DNA of 64,000 nucleotides from Hyphomicrobiales bacterium (GTDB taxonomy: Bacteria; Pseudomonadota; Alphaproteobacteria; Rhizobiales; Rhizobiaceae): the NCBI GenBank assembly GCA_900473685.1, contig UCNE01000018.1, positions 62,001-126,000 of the forward strand. Direction: 5' to 3'. The notes beneath the pieces were generated by a model. It saw only the letters and a list, made by a program, of their open reading frames with translations. It was not told where the DNA came from and did no database searches. Of the stretch, positions 25,495-35,485 are shown one piece after another. Every line of letters starts with the position of its first letter. Positions within the stretch are counted from its first letter, which is position 1. Both the position numbers and the translations under genes were made by a program.

Positions 25495-28400
25495 TTACTT
25501 CGCCGGCTGGCTTTCCGTCTTGCGCCCGATCGTCTTTGCCTTTTCGCGCAGCCACTGGAAATTCACGTAGAGCATCGGGATCAGGAAGATGCCGACCAGT
25601 GCGGCCCCCAGCATGCCGCCGAAAACGGCGGTGCCGACGCCGCGGCGGCTGAGCATGCCTGCCCCTTGCGCAATGACCAGCGGCACCAGGCCGGCGATGA
25701 AGGCAAAGCTGGTCATCATCACGGCACGGAACCGTTCGCGCGCGCCCTCGACCGCTGCATCAGCAATACCCAATCCTTGTTTTCGCCGTTCCATCGCGAA
25801 TTCGACGATGAGAATGCCGTTTTTCGCCGCAAGCGCAATCAGCACCACAAGGCCGATCTGGGCATAGAGGTTGTTGTCGAGGCCCGCGACTTTCAACGCC
25901 AGCATCGAGCCGGCGATCCCGGCCGTCACCGACAAAAGCACCGCAATCGGGATTGTCCAGCTCTCGTAAAGCCCGACAAGGAACAGATAGGCAAACAGCA
26001 CGGCAAGGCCGAGAATCATCGTCGTCTTGCCGCTCGCCTCGATTTCCTGCAGCGCTGTGCCGGTCCACTCATAGCTATAACCAGCAGGAAGCGTCTTGGC
26101 AGATACCGCCTCCATCGCAGCGATCGCTTCGCCGGAACTGCGCCCCTCCGCTGGTCCCCCATTGATCGTGGCGCTGGCATAGTTGTTGTAGCGCACGATC
26201 AGCTGCGGCCCGAGGATCAGGCGTGCCTGCGCAAACGCCCGGATCGGCACCATCTGGCCCTTGTTGTTGCGGACATTGATCCGGTAGATATCGTCAACCT
26301 TCGATCGCTCTGAAGCCTCTCCCTGCACCGTGACCTGCCAGGTGCGGCCGAACAGGTTGAAATCGTTGGCATAGGCACTACCCAGCACCGATTGCAACAC
26401 GTTGAAGACATCGGAAACCTCGATGCCAAGCGTCTGGACCTTTTCGCGGTCGATATCGAGATAAAGTTGCGGGGTGTTGGCCGCATAGGTGGTGAACACC
26501 TTGCTGAGCGCCGGATCCTGGTTTGCCGCAAACACAAGGCCCCGTGCCGCCTGGGCAACATCGCTGGCGCTACCGCCGGTGAGGCTGAGCAGCTGGTATT
26601 CGAAGCCACTGCCTGTGCCCAACCCGATGATCGGCGGCAGGTTATAGACGATGACGTTGGCGTCCTGGACCGTCTGGAGTTCGGCGCTCAACTTGGCAAG
26701 CAGGCCGTTGACGGACAATTCCGCCGTCGTGCGGTCGGCAAACGGCTTCAGCGTAATCACCAGCAGGCCGGAATTCGACTTCACCTGGCCATCGAGCAGA
26801 CTGTAACCGACAACCGACATGACCCCGTCAACACCATCGGTCTTGCGGATCATGTCTTCGACCCGTTTGGCCACTTCGTTGGTGCGGTTGACCGAGGCGC
26901 CATCCGGCAGGACGATTTCGCCAAAGATCGCGCCCTGATCCTCGGACGGCAAGAAACCTGTCGGCGTCGACTTGATCAGCCAGCCGGTACCGGCCATCAG
27001 GCCGACAAGAAGTACCAACCCGAGAAACGCGAAGCGGACAAACCGGCGTACCAGCGCGGCATAGCCATCGCGGGCATAGTCGATCCCCTTCAGCACATAG
27101 CGGATCGGGCCACGTTTAGGACCATGATGCGCTTTCAGAAGCACCGCGCAGAGGGCTGGCGACAGCGACAGCGCGTTGATGGCCGAAATCACCATCGAGA
27201 CCGAAACGGCAACCGCGAACTGGCGGAACAGTTCGCCGGAAATGCCCGGAATGAAGGCCACCGGGATGAACACCGACAGCAGAACCAGCGTGATGGCGAT
27301 AATCGGCGCCGTGATCTCGCCCATGGCAAGCCGGGCGGCTTGCGCCGGCGTAATGCTCGGGTCTTTTTCCAACTGGGCCTCGACGGCCTCGACCACGACG
27401 ATCGCGTCATCGACGACGATGCCGATGGCCAGCACGAGCGCCAGCAGCGAAACGGTGTTGGCTGAAAAGCCCAGCGCCATCATCACGGCAAACGTTCCGA
27501 TCAACGAAACCGGTACCGCGATCAGCGGAATGAGCGTTGCCCGCACACTTCCAAGAAACAGATAGACAACGATCACCACGAGGATAAAGGCCTCTATCAG
27601 CGTCTTGATGACCTCGTGGATACTCTCATCGACAAACTTTGTCGTATCGTAGGTCACCTTGTAGTCGACACCATCCGGAAAGGACGGCTTGAGCTTTTCG
27701 AGCAACTGGCCAATGGCTTCCGCCGTGGCAATCGCATTGCCACCCGGCGATTGGTAGATGCCAAGCACGGCCGCCGGCGTGCCATCCTGCCGGCCGATCT
27801 GCTCCGCCGTCTTCGACGTCAATTCGACGCGCGCCACATCACGGATACGGACAAAAGAGCCGTCCGGCTGGGCACGCAGAACGATGCTGCCGAATTCCTC
27901 GACCGTGCTGAGGCGCCCCTTCGTCTGGATGGTCAACTGGAACTGCTGGTCAGGCAGCGCCGGCTGAGCGCCGATACGGCCGATGGCGGCCTGGACGTTC
28001 TGCCGCTTCAGCGCGTCGACAATGTCGTTCGGCGTCATTCCGAAACTGGTCAGCCGCTCCGGCGTCACCCAGATGCGCATGCTGTAGTCGGATGGCGTCA
28101 GCAGCGAGACGTCGCCCACGCCGCTGATCCGTTTCAAGCCATCAATGATATTGATTGTCGCGTAATTGGAGAGGAAAAGCTGGTCCTGCTTGCCGTCTTT
28201 TGACGTCAAGGCGATGATCTGCATCAGCGCGGAGGATTTCTTCTTGACGTTGATCCCCTGCGCCCGCGCCTCCTGTGGCAGCTGCGCCTCGGCAAGGTTG
28301 ACGCGGTTCTGAACGTTGACCGCGTTGATATCGGGGTCCGTTCCAACGGCGAAGCTGACGGTCAGTGTATAGCTGCCATCGTTGCCGCTGGTCGACTTCA

Positions 28401-28635
28401 TGTAGATCATGTTGTCGACGCCAACGACCCGGGATTCGATCGGCTGGGCGACGGATTGCTGAACGATTTCAGCGCTGGCGCCGGGATAGCTGACCGTCAC
28501 CGACACCTGCGGCGGCACGATGTCCGGGAACTGGGCAATCGGTATGACGCTGAGTGCGACAAGGCCTGCAATGGTGATGACGAGCGATATAACGACCGCA
28601 AGACGTGGCCGATCGATGAAAATACCCGACAGCAT
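25495..28635 (-). CDS. RND multidrug efflux permease (HAE1 family)
   Basis: A 1046-residue AcrB/MexB-type pump with the standard N-terminus ([20 protein letters not shown]), twelve expected membrane segments, two large periplasmic loops and the proton-relay aspartate pair in [15 protein letters not shown] on TM4. Further family motifs are [17 protein letters not shown] and [12 protein letters not shown]. It extrudes drugs or other amphiphiles using the proton gradient. It lies 3 nt downstream of the adaptor gene; no outer-membrane channel or regulator is in the window, so a shared TolC is expected. The substrate is unknown. Confidence 0.95.
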   Translation of the reverse strand: MLSGIFIDRPRLAVVISLVITIAGLVALSVIPIAQFPDIVPPQVSVTVSYPGASAEIVQQSVAQPIESRVVGVDNMIYMKSTSGNDGSYTLTVSFAVGTDPDINAVNVQNRVNLAEAQLPQEARAQGINVKKKSSALMQIIALTSKDGKQDQLFLSNYATINIIDGLKRISGVGDVSLLTPSDYSMRIWVTPERLTSFGMTPNDIVDALKRQNVQAAIGRIGAQPALPDQQFQLTIQTKGRLSTVEEFGSIVLRAQPDGSFVRIRDVARVELTSKTAEQIGRQDGTPAAVLGIYQSPGGNAIATAEAIGQLLEKLKPSFPDGVDYKVTYDTTKFVDESIHEVIKTLIEAFILVVIVVYLFLGSVRATLIPLIAVPVSLIGTFAVMMALGFSANTVSLLALVLAIGIVVDDAIVVVEAVEAQLEKDPSITPAQAARLAMGEITAPIIAITLVLLSVFIPVAFIPGISGELFRQFAVAVSVSMVISAINALSLSPALCAVLLKAHHGPKRGPIRYVLKGIDYARDGYAALVRRFVRFAFLGLVLLVGLMAGTGWLIKSTPTGFLPSEDQGAIFGEIVLPDGASVNRTNEVAKRVEDMIRKTDGVDGVMSVVGYSLLDGQVKSNSGLLVITLKPFADRTTAELSVNGLLAKLSAELQTVQDANVIVYNLPPIIGLGTGSGFEYQLLSLTGGSASDVAQAARGLVFAANQDPALSKVFTTYAANTPQLYLDIDREKVQTLGIEVSDVFNVLQSVLGSAYANDFNLFGRTWQVTVQGEASERSKVDDIYRINVRNNKGQMVPIRAFAQARLILGPQLIVRYNNYASATINGGPAEGRSSGEAIAAMEAVSAKTLPAGYSYEWTGTALQEIEASGKTTMILGLAVLFAYLFLVGLYESWTIPIAVLLSVTAGIAGSMLALKVAGLDNNLYAQIGLVVLIALAAKNGILIVEFAMERRKQGLGIADAAVEGARERFRAVMMTSFAFIAGLVPLVIAQGAGMLSRRGVGTAVFGGMLGAALVGIFLIPMLYVNFQWLREKAKTIGRKTESQPAK

Positions 28636-28638
28636 GGC

Positions 28639-29781
28639 TCAGGACCCCGACTTGACTTCAAGCGGCTCAACGACCTGGCCGGGGCGAACTCTTTGAATGC
28701 CTTCGGTGACGATCCTGTCCCCAACGGCAAGCCCTTTAAGGACGGACAAATCGCTGCCTTCGGTCTGGCCGGGCTCGATGCGGCGAACCTCGATCTTGTT
28801 CTCGCTGTTGACGACGAGCGCAAATGGTCCTTGCTGGTCGATCTGGATTGCCGCCTGCGGCACGACCAGCGATTTTTGCGCTGCTCCACCTTCGACGGTC
28901 GCCGTCACCAATTGGCCATCGATCAGAATCCGGTTCGGATTGGGGAATGTCGCGCGAACGGGTACGGTGTCGGTGCCCTGATCGGTGGTCACATCGACAA
29001 AATTGACCTTGCCCGGTTCCGGGTATCGCTTTCCGTCGGCAAGCTCGACAAAGACGACCGCCGCATCAACGGCGCTGCCCAGCGTTCCCTTGCCCGCCAG
29101 CTTGTTGCGAATCTCCAGAATTTCGCGCTGAGATACCGAGAAGGTGACATAGATCGGATCCTGGCTGACGATCGTTGCCAGCACATTGCTTGAGGGACCG
29201 ATGAAGTTCCCGATGGAATAAGCCGAGCGGCCGATGCGTCCGGCAATCGGGGCGCGGATTTCGGTATAGCCGAGATCCAGCGTGGCCTTGTCTAATGCGG
29301 CGTTCAGCTGGACAAGGCTACCCTTGGCCTCATTCTGCCTGGCAATCGCCAGGTCAAGCTGGTTTTGTGCTGCGGCATTTTTGGCGACAAGCGTTGTCTG
29401 CCGTTCAACCTCGATATTTGCCAGTGACAGTCCGGCTTCAGCCGATTCGATTGCGCCCTGAGCCTGGCCCACCGCCGCTTCGTACTGTCCCTTTTCCATG
29501 ACGAACAGCAGATCGCCCTGCTTGACATCCTGACCTTCGGTAAAGAGCCTCTTTTCGAGGAAACCATCGACCCGAGCCCGCAGCTCGACCTTATCCACCG
29601 CTTCGATGCGTCCGGTGAAGGAAATCGATGGCCTGATATCCTTTTCGATGACCTGAATAACAGAAACCGATGGCGCGGCGGCCGGTTTGGCCGCCTCCTG
29701 AGCCACGGCATGATGGCCCGTGGCGATCGCCGAGATGACCATTGCCGCCATAACCAGCGATCGATAAGCGCAACCTGCCAT
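28639..29781 (-). CDS. Periplasmic adaptor subunit (MFP) of an RND efflux pump
   Basis: A 380-residue AcrA/MexA-type protein. It has a signal peptide (residues about 1-27, ending in HHAVAQ), first barrel/lipoyl part SFTGRIEAVDKVELRARVDG and EGQDVKQGDLLFVME, a coiled-coil hairpin (about 100-165), then the second lipoyl half LGYTEIRAPIAGRIG. C-terminal membrane-proximal motifs include VVPQAAIQIDQQGPF. There is no lipobox cysteine at the cleavage site, so it is probably soluble in the periplasm. The ATG at 29781 follows GAGGGGGA. It is co-transcribed with the permease. Confidence 0.94.
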   Translation of the reverse strand: MAGCAYRSLVMAAMVISAIATGHHAVAQEAAKPAAAPSVSVIQVIEKDIRPSISFTGRIEAVDKVELRARVDGFLEKRLFTEGQDVKQGDLLFVMEKGQYEAAVGQAQGAIESAEAGLSLANIEVERQTTLVAKNAAAQNQLDLAIARQNEAKGSLVQLNAALDKATLDLGYTEIRAPIAGRIGRSAYSIGNFIGPSSNVLATIVSQDPIYVTFSVSQREILEIRNKLAGKGTLGSAVDAAVVFVELADGKRYPEPGKVNFVDVTTDQGTDTVPVRATFPNPNRILIDGQLVTATVEGGAAQKSLVVPQAAIQIDQQGPFALVVNSENKIEVRRIEPGQTEGSDLSVLKGLAVGDRIVTEGIQRVRPGQVVEPLEVKSGS

Positions 29782-29963
29782 TGAATCCCCCTCAACCGCG
29801 TCCGGTAAACTGCCTCACCTTCCTCCGTCCGGCAGACAGTGTCAATCTGTCTGCACCCTTGGCGTTTTAGCTTGTCGTGTTGTTCCAATCCGGGACAAGG
29901 CACGGGAACCTCACCAACAAACGCGGCTGGACCAGCCACACAACAATCCGGGCGCGCAAACAG

Positions 29964-29991
29964 AAAAAGCCGCCCCTTTCGGGACGGCCTT
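29964..29991 (-). terminator. Rho-independent terminator of tig
   Basis: On the minus strand GCCGTCCC-GAAA-GGGGCGGC (8 bp, one mismatch) is followed by TTTTTCTG. It lies about 30 bp after the tig stop. Confidence 0.85.
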
Positions 29992-30018
29992 TTCAAAACC
30001 AAGCAACGATGTGCAGGA

Positions 30019-31494
30019 TTATTCGGCGCTGTCGTCAGCTGCCTTCTTCTTGGCCGGGGCCTTCTTCTTCGGAGCGGCTTCTTCGCCTTCCGCAGCGTCA
30101 GCCTTGGCGACCTTCTTCTTCGAAGCGGATTTCTTCGTTTCCGAAGCGCCGTCCTCGTCGTCGGCCAGCAGTTCTTCCTTGCTGACGGTCTTGTCGGTGA
30201 CCTTTACTTCGGAGAGCAGGTGATCAACGACCTTTTCTTCGAAGATCGGGGCGCGCAGCGATGCGGCAGCACCCGGGGTCTTCTGGAAGTAGTCGATGAT
30301 CTGCTTTTCCTGGCCCGGGAACTGGCGCAGCTGTTCGAACAGCGAACGCTGCATTTCTTCGTCGGTTACCGTCACACCGGCCTTCTCGCCGATTTCCGAG
30401 AGAACCAGGCCGAGACGGACGCGGCGTTCAGCCAGCTTGCGGTATTCGCCGCGGGCTTCTTCTTCCGTCGTGTCTTCGTCGGCGAAGGTCTTGCCGGCCT
30501 GTTCCAGGTCGGTGTTGATCTGGCGCCAGATGTTGTCGAATTCGGCGTCAACGAGGCGCTGCGGCGTGTCGAACTGGTAGAGTTCATCCAGCTGGTCGAG
30601 GATCTGACGCTTGACCTTCTGGCGGGTCATCGAGCCGTACTGGCTTTCGATCTGGCCGCGAACGACTTCCTTCAGCTTGTCAGCCGATTCGAGGCCGAGC
30701 TTGGTAGCGAGGTCGTCGTTGATTTCAACAGCGGCAGCTGCGGCAACGTCCTTGACGGTGATGTCGAAGGTGGCTTCCTTGCCAGCAAGGTTTGCAGCCG
30801 GGTATTCAGCCGGGAAAGTCACTGTGATGACCTTCTCGTCGCCAGCCTTCAGGCCAACGAGCTGTTCTTCGAAACCCGGGATGAAGCGGTTGGAGCCGAG
30901 AACCAGCTCAGCGTCTTCGTCCTTGCCGCCGTCGAAGGCTTCGCCGTCGACCTTGCCGAGGTAATCGATGGTGACGCGGTCGCCGTTGGCGGCCTTGCCC
31001 TTCTTGGTTTCGTACGTGCGGGCATTTTCAGCGATCTTGAGGATCTGCTCGGTCACTTCGGCTTCGTCGATATCAACGACTTCGCGGGTCACCTTGATGC
31101 CGCTGACGTCCTTGAGTTCGATCGCCGGAATGATTTCGTAAGCCAGCGTGAATTCGAAATCGGCTTCAGCGTTGAGGATCTTGTCCGCTTCGGCTTCGTT
31201 TTCGGTCATCGCGATTTCCGGCTGCGTCGCAGACTTTTCGCCGCGCTCGGACAGGATTTCGGTCGGCTTTTCGCGAACGAGTTCATTGACGAGCTCAGCC
31301 ATGACCGACTTGCCGTACATCTTCTTCAGATGTGCGAAAGGCACCTTGCCCGGACGGAAGCCGTTGATACGGACCTTGTCCTTGGTTTCGGCGAGACGCT
31401 CGTTCATCCGAGCTTCCATGTCCTTGGCCGGGATAACGACCTTGAGTTCGCGCTTCAGCCCTTCAGCGAGCGTTTCGATAACCTGCATGTTCAA
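30019..31494 (-). CDS. tig: Trigger factor (ribosome-associated chaperone, PPIase)
   Basis: The 491-residue protein has the three trigger-factor domains. The N-terminal ribosome-binding domain has the signature [15 protein letters not shown]. The FKBP-like domain (about 160-245) has [20 protein letters not shown] and [12 protein letters not shown]. The helical C-terminal domain follows. The last about 45 residues are an Ala/Lys/Glu-rich low-complexity tail ([25 protein letters not shown]) beyond the E. coli length. It binds nascent chains at the ribosome exit tunnel. Confidence 0.97.
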   Translation of the reverse strand: MNMQVIETLAEGLKRELKVVIPAKDMEARMNERLAETKDKVRINGFRPGKVPFAHLKKMYGKSVMAELVNELVREKPTEILSERGEKSATQPEIAMTENEAEADKILNAEADFEFTLAYEIIPAIELKDVSGIKVTREVVDIDEAEVTEQILKIAENARTYETKKGKAANGDRVTIDYLGKVDGEAFDGGKDEDAELVLGSNRFIPGFEEQLVGLKAGDEKVITVTFPAEYPAANLAGKEATFDITVKDVAAAAAVEINDDLATKLGLESADKLKEVVRGQIESQYGSMTRQKVKRQILDQLDELYQFDTPQRLVDAEFDNIWRQINTDLEQAGKTFADEDTTEEEARGEYRKLAERRVRLGLVLSEIGEKAGVTVTDEEMQRSLFEQLRQFPGQEKQIIDYFQKTPGAAASLRAPIFEEKVVDHLLSEVKVTDKTVSKEELLADDEDGASETKKSASKKKVAKADAAEGEEAAPKKKAPAKKKAADDSAE

Positions 31495-31660
31495 ACCTTC
31501 ATTTCACGTTGACAGGGCTCTGTCGGTGTTCTTGTACACGAGCACTTGAGCCGATCCATTTGCCGGGAGTGGCTTTACGCAAATCAGTCACCGTTTTGCA
31601 AGCAAAATGGCGCCGTCCTCTCGATCGACGCCAAGGCAAGCCCTGGACGTCCCTTTATTC

Positions 31661-31745
<85 letters not shown>

Positions 31746-31957
31746 GTTCAGAAAACCGCAGCGCCTGCTCGCATCGGCACAGAAAAGTCTTGAGCGATAA
31801 CGCCAATGACAGACCTGCACCGGGTTCAGGGCGTTCCCGAGCGCGGCGTCTCTATATCACCCGTTTCCAAGGGATCAAAGGAAAAATGGGGATCTCAGGA
31901 AAAATGCAGCTTTTGTCGTATTCCCATCACGTGTGCGGCCTGTACCGGCGCTCTCAA

Positions 31958-32539
31958 TCAATAAAGCGGCTCCTCATAGAGCGGCTTTCCATCGATCGCG
32001 ATCAGACGGATCTGCATCCGGCCCTCGTCATCCACCCGTGCGGTCACCGACAAGGCGCTGGCATTGCGCGCCTCCTCGAGAACCTTGCCCTCGCCTTCCG
32101 GCACATAATAACGCTCGATGCCGTAATCGACGTTCAGCGAAGACTGCGGGCTATCGGCCGCCGGGTAGAAGTAGAACGGCGCGCTCCGGGCGATAACGCT
32201 GCCCTCCTTGGGCGCAAGCGCACCGAAGGACGCTTCTGCTACACCCCAGAATCCGTCCGGCTGCTTTTCCAGGCGCACGGAAAGCTGCGCGTCGGTCGCC
32301 TCGCTGGGAAAACCACCGGTCACCTTGTCAGCAGGAATGGACGAGACGTCGTAGGACAGGATGACATAGTCGCCGCGCAGGAGATCACGCGGGTCGACGG
32401 GAACGGTCTTCAGCACCACATCGACGCCGTTGCGCAGGATCGAGGCGCGGCTCTCGATCATGTAGCCGAGGAAGGCGGTCTGCAGCACCGCCACCAGAAT
32501 TGCCGCAAACAGCGGCCTCACCAACGGATTGCTGTTCAT
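31958..32539 (-). CDS. Membrane-anchored GDYXXLXY domain protein
   Basis: A 193-residue protein with one N-terminal transmembrane helix (about 8-27) and the family-defining motif RGDYVILSYDV near residue 56, followed by a beta-rich extracytoplasmic domain. A second family motif near the C-terminus is YGIERYYVPEGEG, with SVTARVDDEGRMQIRLIAIDG. It overlaps the upstream DUF2157 gene by 4 bp, so the two are translationally coupled; such pairs are common. The function is unknown. Confidence 0.88.
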   Translation of the reverse strand: MNSNPLVRPLFAAILVAVLQTAFLGYMIESRASILRNGVDVVLKTVPVDPRDLLRGDYVILSYDVSSIPADKVTGGFPSEATDAQLSVRLEKQPDGFWGVAEASFGALAPKEGSVIARSAPFYFYPAADSPQSSLNVDYGIERYYVPEGEGKVLEEARNASALSVTARVDDEGRMQIRLIAIDGKPLYEEPLY

Positions 32540-33648
32540 GCCATGCTCCCTTCCGTACCGGTTTTCGCGGCAAGCCGCTTTTCAAGCCGAATGACCAGCC
32601 AGGCGATCAGGGCGACGACGACGCCGGAAATCAGGAAGAAACCGGATGTACCGAGAATGCTGCCAAGTGTCTCGGACGCCAGGAAGAGCGTTTCTGCTGC
32701 AAAGACCGCATAGGCAAGAAAGCGGACAGCACCATTCATCCGCCCGGCGATAGCAATGCCACCAAGTGCAAGCGCCAGCGTCACCGCGCTGATGGCAACC
32801 TCCTGCCCCAGACCATCGACTTCGGTATGCAAAGCCGCAAGCCCCATGACGGCGAGCGCGAAACTGTAGAATGCCGGTGCGGCGCCGGCATCGCGGGCAA
32901 AGCGATGGAGAGGCGATATGGGCAAGCTGGCGACGAGAAACGCCACGAGGCCCGCCCCGAACAAGAGGCCCGCAACCCAGACCTCCGGCAGTTCGATGTA
33001 AAACCATCCAAGCCAGGCCAGAGCCAGCAGATAGGCAAGGTGGCGCGCGATGCCGGCATTGGTGTAGCGCACCAGCGCAATGACGACGAGGATCAGCATC
33101 GGCACGAGGTAGATATAGCCGTTGCCCTCGAACGAGGCATCATTGTCGACCACCAGTTCACCGAAAATGGCCCAGGCCAGGAAACCGCAAAACACCGCGA
33201 GTGCGGCGGAGCGAAAGGTGACGGCTGCGACGCAGGCGGCCGCGAACCAGACCAGCAACGCATCGGTGGCATCGCCCGACAGGTGATACATTTGCCCAAC
33301 CAGCGCGATTGCGCCGCCAAAGGTCATGGTTGCCAGCACAAGCAATGCGGTACCCACACCCTTGAAGCCGCGGCCAAGGCAAAGGGCTGCCCCCAGATAA
33401 AACGCCCAGATCAGGCCGACAATACCGCCGACGCGCAGGATGCGTGGAATGGCTTCCCAATTGGCGGCCACCAGAAGCAGGATAGCAGCAGACAGAAGCA
33501 CCGCCGCCAGTACCAGCAGAACCCGGCCTGCACTGAAGACCGTCTCGCGGCCATCATATTCAGCCAGCATGGCTTTTGCCGCTCCAGAATCGAGCATGCC
33601 CTTGGACACCCAGATATTGAAGTCTTTTTCGATCCGTCCCCGGTACAT
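32536..33648 (-). CDS. DUF2157 multi-spanning membrane protein
   Basis: The protein is 370 residues from the ATG at 33648, chosen because AAGGAGATC precedes it; the longer frame to 33684 has no signal. The N-terminal cytoplasmic part (MYRGRIEKDFNIWVSKGMLD) and the next helix pair (RVLLVLAAVLLSAAILLLV then ANWEAIPRILRV) are the DUF2157 signature. About ten hydrophobic segments follow. The role is unknown; the 4-bp overlap with the GDYXXLXY gene indicates a joint membrane complex. Confidence 0.88.
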   Translation of the reverse strand: MYRGRIEKDFNIWVSKGMLDSGAAKAMLAEYDGRETVFSAGRVLLVLAAVLLSAAILLLVAANWEAIPRILRVGGIVGLIWAFYLGAALCLGRGFKGVGTALLVLATMTFGGAIALVGQMYHLSGDATDALLVWFAAACVAAVTFRSAALAVFCGFLAWAIFGELVVDNDASFEGNGYIYLVPMLILVVIALVRYTNAGIARHLAYLLALAWLGWFYIELPEVWVAGLLFGAGLVAFLVASLPISPLHRFARDAGAAPAFYSFALAVMGLAALHTEVDGLGQEVAISAVTLALALGGIAIAGRMNGAVRFLAYAVFAAETLFLASETLGSILGTSGFFLISGVVVALIAWLVIRLEKRLAAKTGTEGSMA

Positions 33649-34017
33649 CGGCCGATCTCCTTGTATGCGCGTGTTGGGCAACACATATCATAGGCGTTCC
33701 TGATTCCTAGATGACGATCAGGCCCGGCGTTCCCTCTTTGCGGCGTCAGCGGCGCGGTCATCGTTAACGAAACATGAAGGGTTTCGTGCGAATCTGGAAC
33801 CGGAAGAGAACTGTAGGGCGTATCGCCGGGCTTATGCGGAATTTGCATGTCATCCATGATGATATTGCACTGCACAAATCACCGCTGATCACCTATATTG
33901 TTCTCAAGAAGACGGAACGAGACCAGCGCAAGCGATCGGGACCGTCAGCGGCATGGCCAGCCGCTTCCGCTCAAGAAGCGGAAAAGGCCAGCGAATTTAA
34001 AAGGTTCGCTTCACAGA
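33649..34017. other. Non-coding leader upstream of the first CCUCCUCCC RNA
   Basis: No supported coding gene. A TATATT -10-like hexamer is at 33894-33899, and a stem CCGCTTC/GAAGCGG at 33961-33981 sits inside flanking GGCC repeats. Because the first small RNA has no convincing promoter of its own, this region may be the 5' part of a longer precursor that is processed. Confidence 0.4.
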
Positions 34018-34143
34018 ATTCGGAGTGGCGCACTCCTCCTCCCAGCGCCGCTCCGATCCGATGGGCAACACTCCTCCTCCCAGTTGCTCATCACCGTAAA
34101 TGACGCCCGCTGGACCTCCTCCCCCAGCGGGCGTTATTCGTTT
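34018..34143 (+). ncRNA. CCUCCUCCC-motif small RNA, copy 1 (cuckoo / alpha-r14 NfeR1-like)
   Basis: Three consecutive hairpins, each exposing an anti-Shine-Dalgarno loop. HP1: GGAGTGGCGC pairs with GCGCCGCTCC (34022-34054, 10 bp) around ACTCCTCCTCCCA. HP2: GATGGGCAAC pairs with GTTGCTCATC (34060-34092, 10 bp) around the same 13-nt loop. HP3: a 13-bp stem (34101-34136) around ACCTCCTCCC, followed by TTCGTTT, as a terminator-like end. This layout is that of the alphaproteobacterial cuckoo RNA family, whose loops can pair with ribosome-binding sites. 5' and 3' ends are estimates. Confidence 0.9.
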
Positions 34144-34308
34144 CAGATCCCCGACACATCTATTGTATTTCCGCAGTCACAATTGCGCGAATGATCAAAA
34201 TTCAGGCATCCGTGTGGCGCACGACGCGCCCAGCCATGCAGCGGCGGAATAGGTGCCATTCGCCATTGGCTCTACCCATTTGCGCTCGGCGGATTTATAT
34301 TCAGGACA

Positions 34309-34434
34309 ACTTCGGGGCAGCGCACTCCTCCTCCCAGCGCGCCCTGATGGGATCGGCAACACTCCTCCTCCCAGTTGTCGATCAGAACAAGCAACGCCCG
34401 CCGGACCTCCTCCCCCGACGGGCGTTGTTTTTTG
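34309..34434 (+). ncRNA. CCUCCUCCC-motif small RNA, copy 2 (cuckoo / alpha-r14 NfeR1-like)
   Basis: Same three-hairpin plan. HP1: GGGGC(A)GCGC pairs with GCGCGCCCT (34314-34345, one bulged A). HP2: GATCGGCAAC pairs with GTTGTCGATC (34351-34383, 10 bp). The loops of HP1 and HP2 are identical to copy 1. HP3: 13 positions with one mismatch (34392-34427) around ACCTCCTCCC, followed by six T, a good Rho-independent terminator. A TATATT -10-like sequence at 34297-34302 places the 5' end near 34309. Stem changes relative to copy 1 keep base pairing, so the structure is selected. Confidence 0.92.
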
Positions 34435-34652
34435 TTCGCCACCCTCCGCACAATCGGCACCTCATTTCCCGGCGATAACGCCTTCGCATGGAATTTGGTC
34501 ATATCGCGACCAGCGGGCGCATCGAGACCTGCAAGAAGCGCATGGGTGCGATGCAGCATTGTCTCTGTAATTTCAGGGCGGAACGGCCTATATTCCAACC
34601 ATCAGATGAGGGCCAGCAAACGGTGCTGGCAAACCTAGAAAGGACCAGCATC

Positions 34653-34796
34653 ATGAATATCGCTCGCTCGTTCAACAATTGGCGCAAGTATCGTCAGACC
34701 TGCAACGAACTCGGCCGCATGACCGACCGCGAACTGAACGACCTCGGCATCGGCCGTGGCGACATCCAGTACGTCGCCCGCCAGGCAGTCAAGTAA
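34653..34796 (+). CDS. DUF1127 small protein, copy 1 (47 aa)
   Basis: A 47-residue basic protein starting at 34653 behind AGAAAGGACC. The DUF1127 core is clear: FNNWRKYRQTCNELGRM then TDRELNDLGIGRGDIQYVAR. DUF1127 proteins are short, arginine-rich and widespread in alphaproteobacteria. Characterised ones bind RNA and affect small-RNA maturation (CcaF1, Rhodobacter) or bind the phosphate sensor kinase PhoR (Agrobacterium). It lies 219 bp after the second CCUCCUCCC RNA on the same strand, with a possible -10 TATATT at 34589, and is followed by a strong terminator. Confidence 0.93.
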   Translation: MNIARSFNNWRKYRQTCNELGRMTDRELNDLGIGRGDIQYVARQAVK

Positions 34797-34840
34797 GTCT
34801 CGCAACCGGCCGGCTCTTCCGGCCTGGTGTGCAGCAACCA

Positions 34841-34876
34841 AACGCCCTCCGGCTCAAACCGGCGGGCGTTTTTTTT
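34841..34876 (+). terminator. Terminator of DUF1127 copy 1
   Basis: AACGCCC(tCCGG)/(CCGGc)GGGCGTT hairpin followed by eight T. It lies 45 bp after the stop codon. Confidence 0.9.
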
Positions 34877-35299
34877 CGTCCAGATCCGGCCTGCGGTTTC
34901 CCGGTCGCCACTTGGCATGCCTCGGATTGGCGCAGTTCAACCATAGCTTTCGACGCGGCGCAGCATCCGATGACTGCCTATTTTCATTGCAGCGGCACAT
35001 TTGCAGCGCCTCACCGCACAATTTCGCTCGCATCCGACGCAGCAACACAATTCGACCACAAAAAACACCACAAAGAAACAAACAGTTAAACGGATTACGG
35101 CGTCACGGACATCACCGTTAACCCATGACTTCTTTTTCAGCAGAAACAGAAAATGCTCAGCGAAGCAGCATCGCAATGCACAAACGCATAGCAGATGCAT
35201 TTTCTTTGCACTCCATCTTTTCCCGCGAAAGGCGTACAAGGATGTCAACGAAGCAGGCAATCACTGCACTGCTCATTTGCATCTCTCAAGGAAAAGATC
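34877..35299. other. Intergenic stretch between the two DUF1127 genes
   Basis: About 420 bp with a lower-GC middle (CAACACAATTCGACC, AAGAAACAAACAG). No CCTCCTCCC motif, tRNA or further terminator was found. It must contain the promoter of the second DUF1127 gene, but I could not place it with confidence. The frame 35195-35299 upstream of the second gene has no ribosome-binding site. Confidence 0.45.
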
Positions 35300-35443
35300 A
35301 TGAACCCGATTCGTATCGCAAAAAGCTGGATCAACTATCGCCGTACCGTTGCTGAACTTGGCAACCTGTCCAACCACGCTCTCACGGACATCGGCATCAC
35401 CCGCTTCGACATCCGCAACATTGCTTCGCGTTCCTTCCGTTAA
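35300..35443 (+). CDS. DUF1127 small protein, copy 2 (47 aa)
   Basis: A 47-residue protein beginning at 35300 behind CAAGGAAAAG. Exactly the same length as copy 1 and clearly paralogous: MNPIRIAKSWINYRRTVAEL then LSNHALTDIGITRFDIRNIA, against LTDRELNDLGIGRGDI in copy 1. It carries its own terminator. The role is as for other DUF1127 proteins: RNA binding or protein-interaction adaptor, unproven here. Confidence 0.92.
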   Translation: MNPIRIAKSWINYRRTVAELGNLSNHALTDIGITRFDIRNIASRSFR

Positions 35444-35485
35444 TCGGACCAGTCCGTTGACCGGGCCGGGAATGTCGAAGACCTG

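Noticed and set aside
22291..29781. RND adaptor/permease as the secretion system of the RTX metalloprotease
   Set aside because: Type I secretion needs an ABC ATPase-permease; here the pump is proton-driven RND and the adaptor is of the AcrA type. The genes are also convergent with the protease gene and separated by a terminator.
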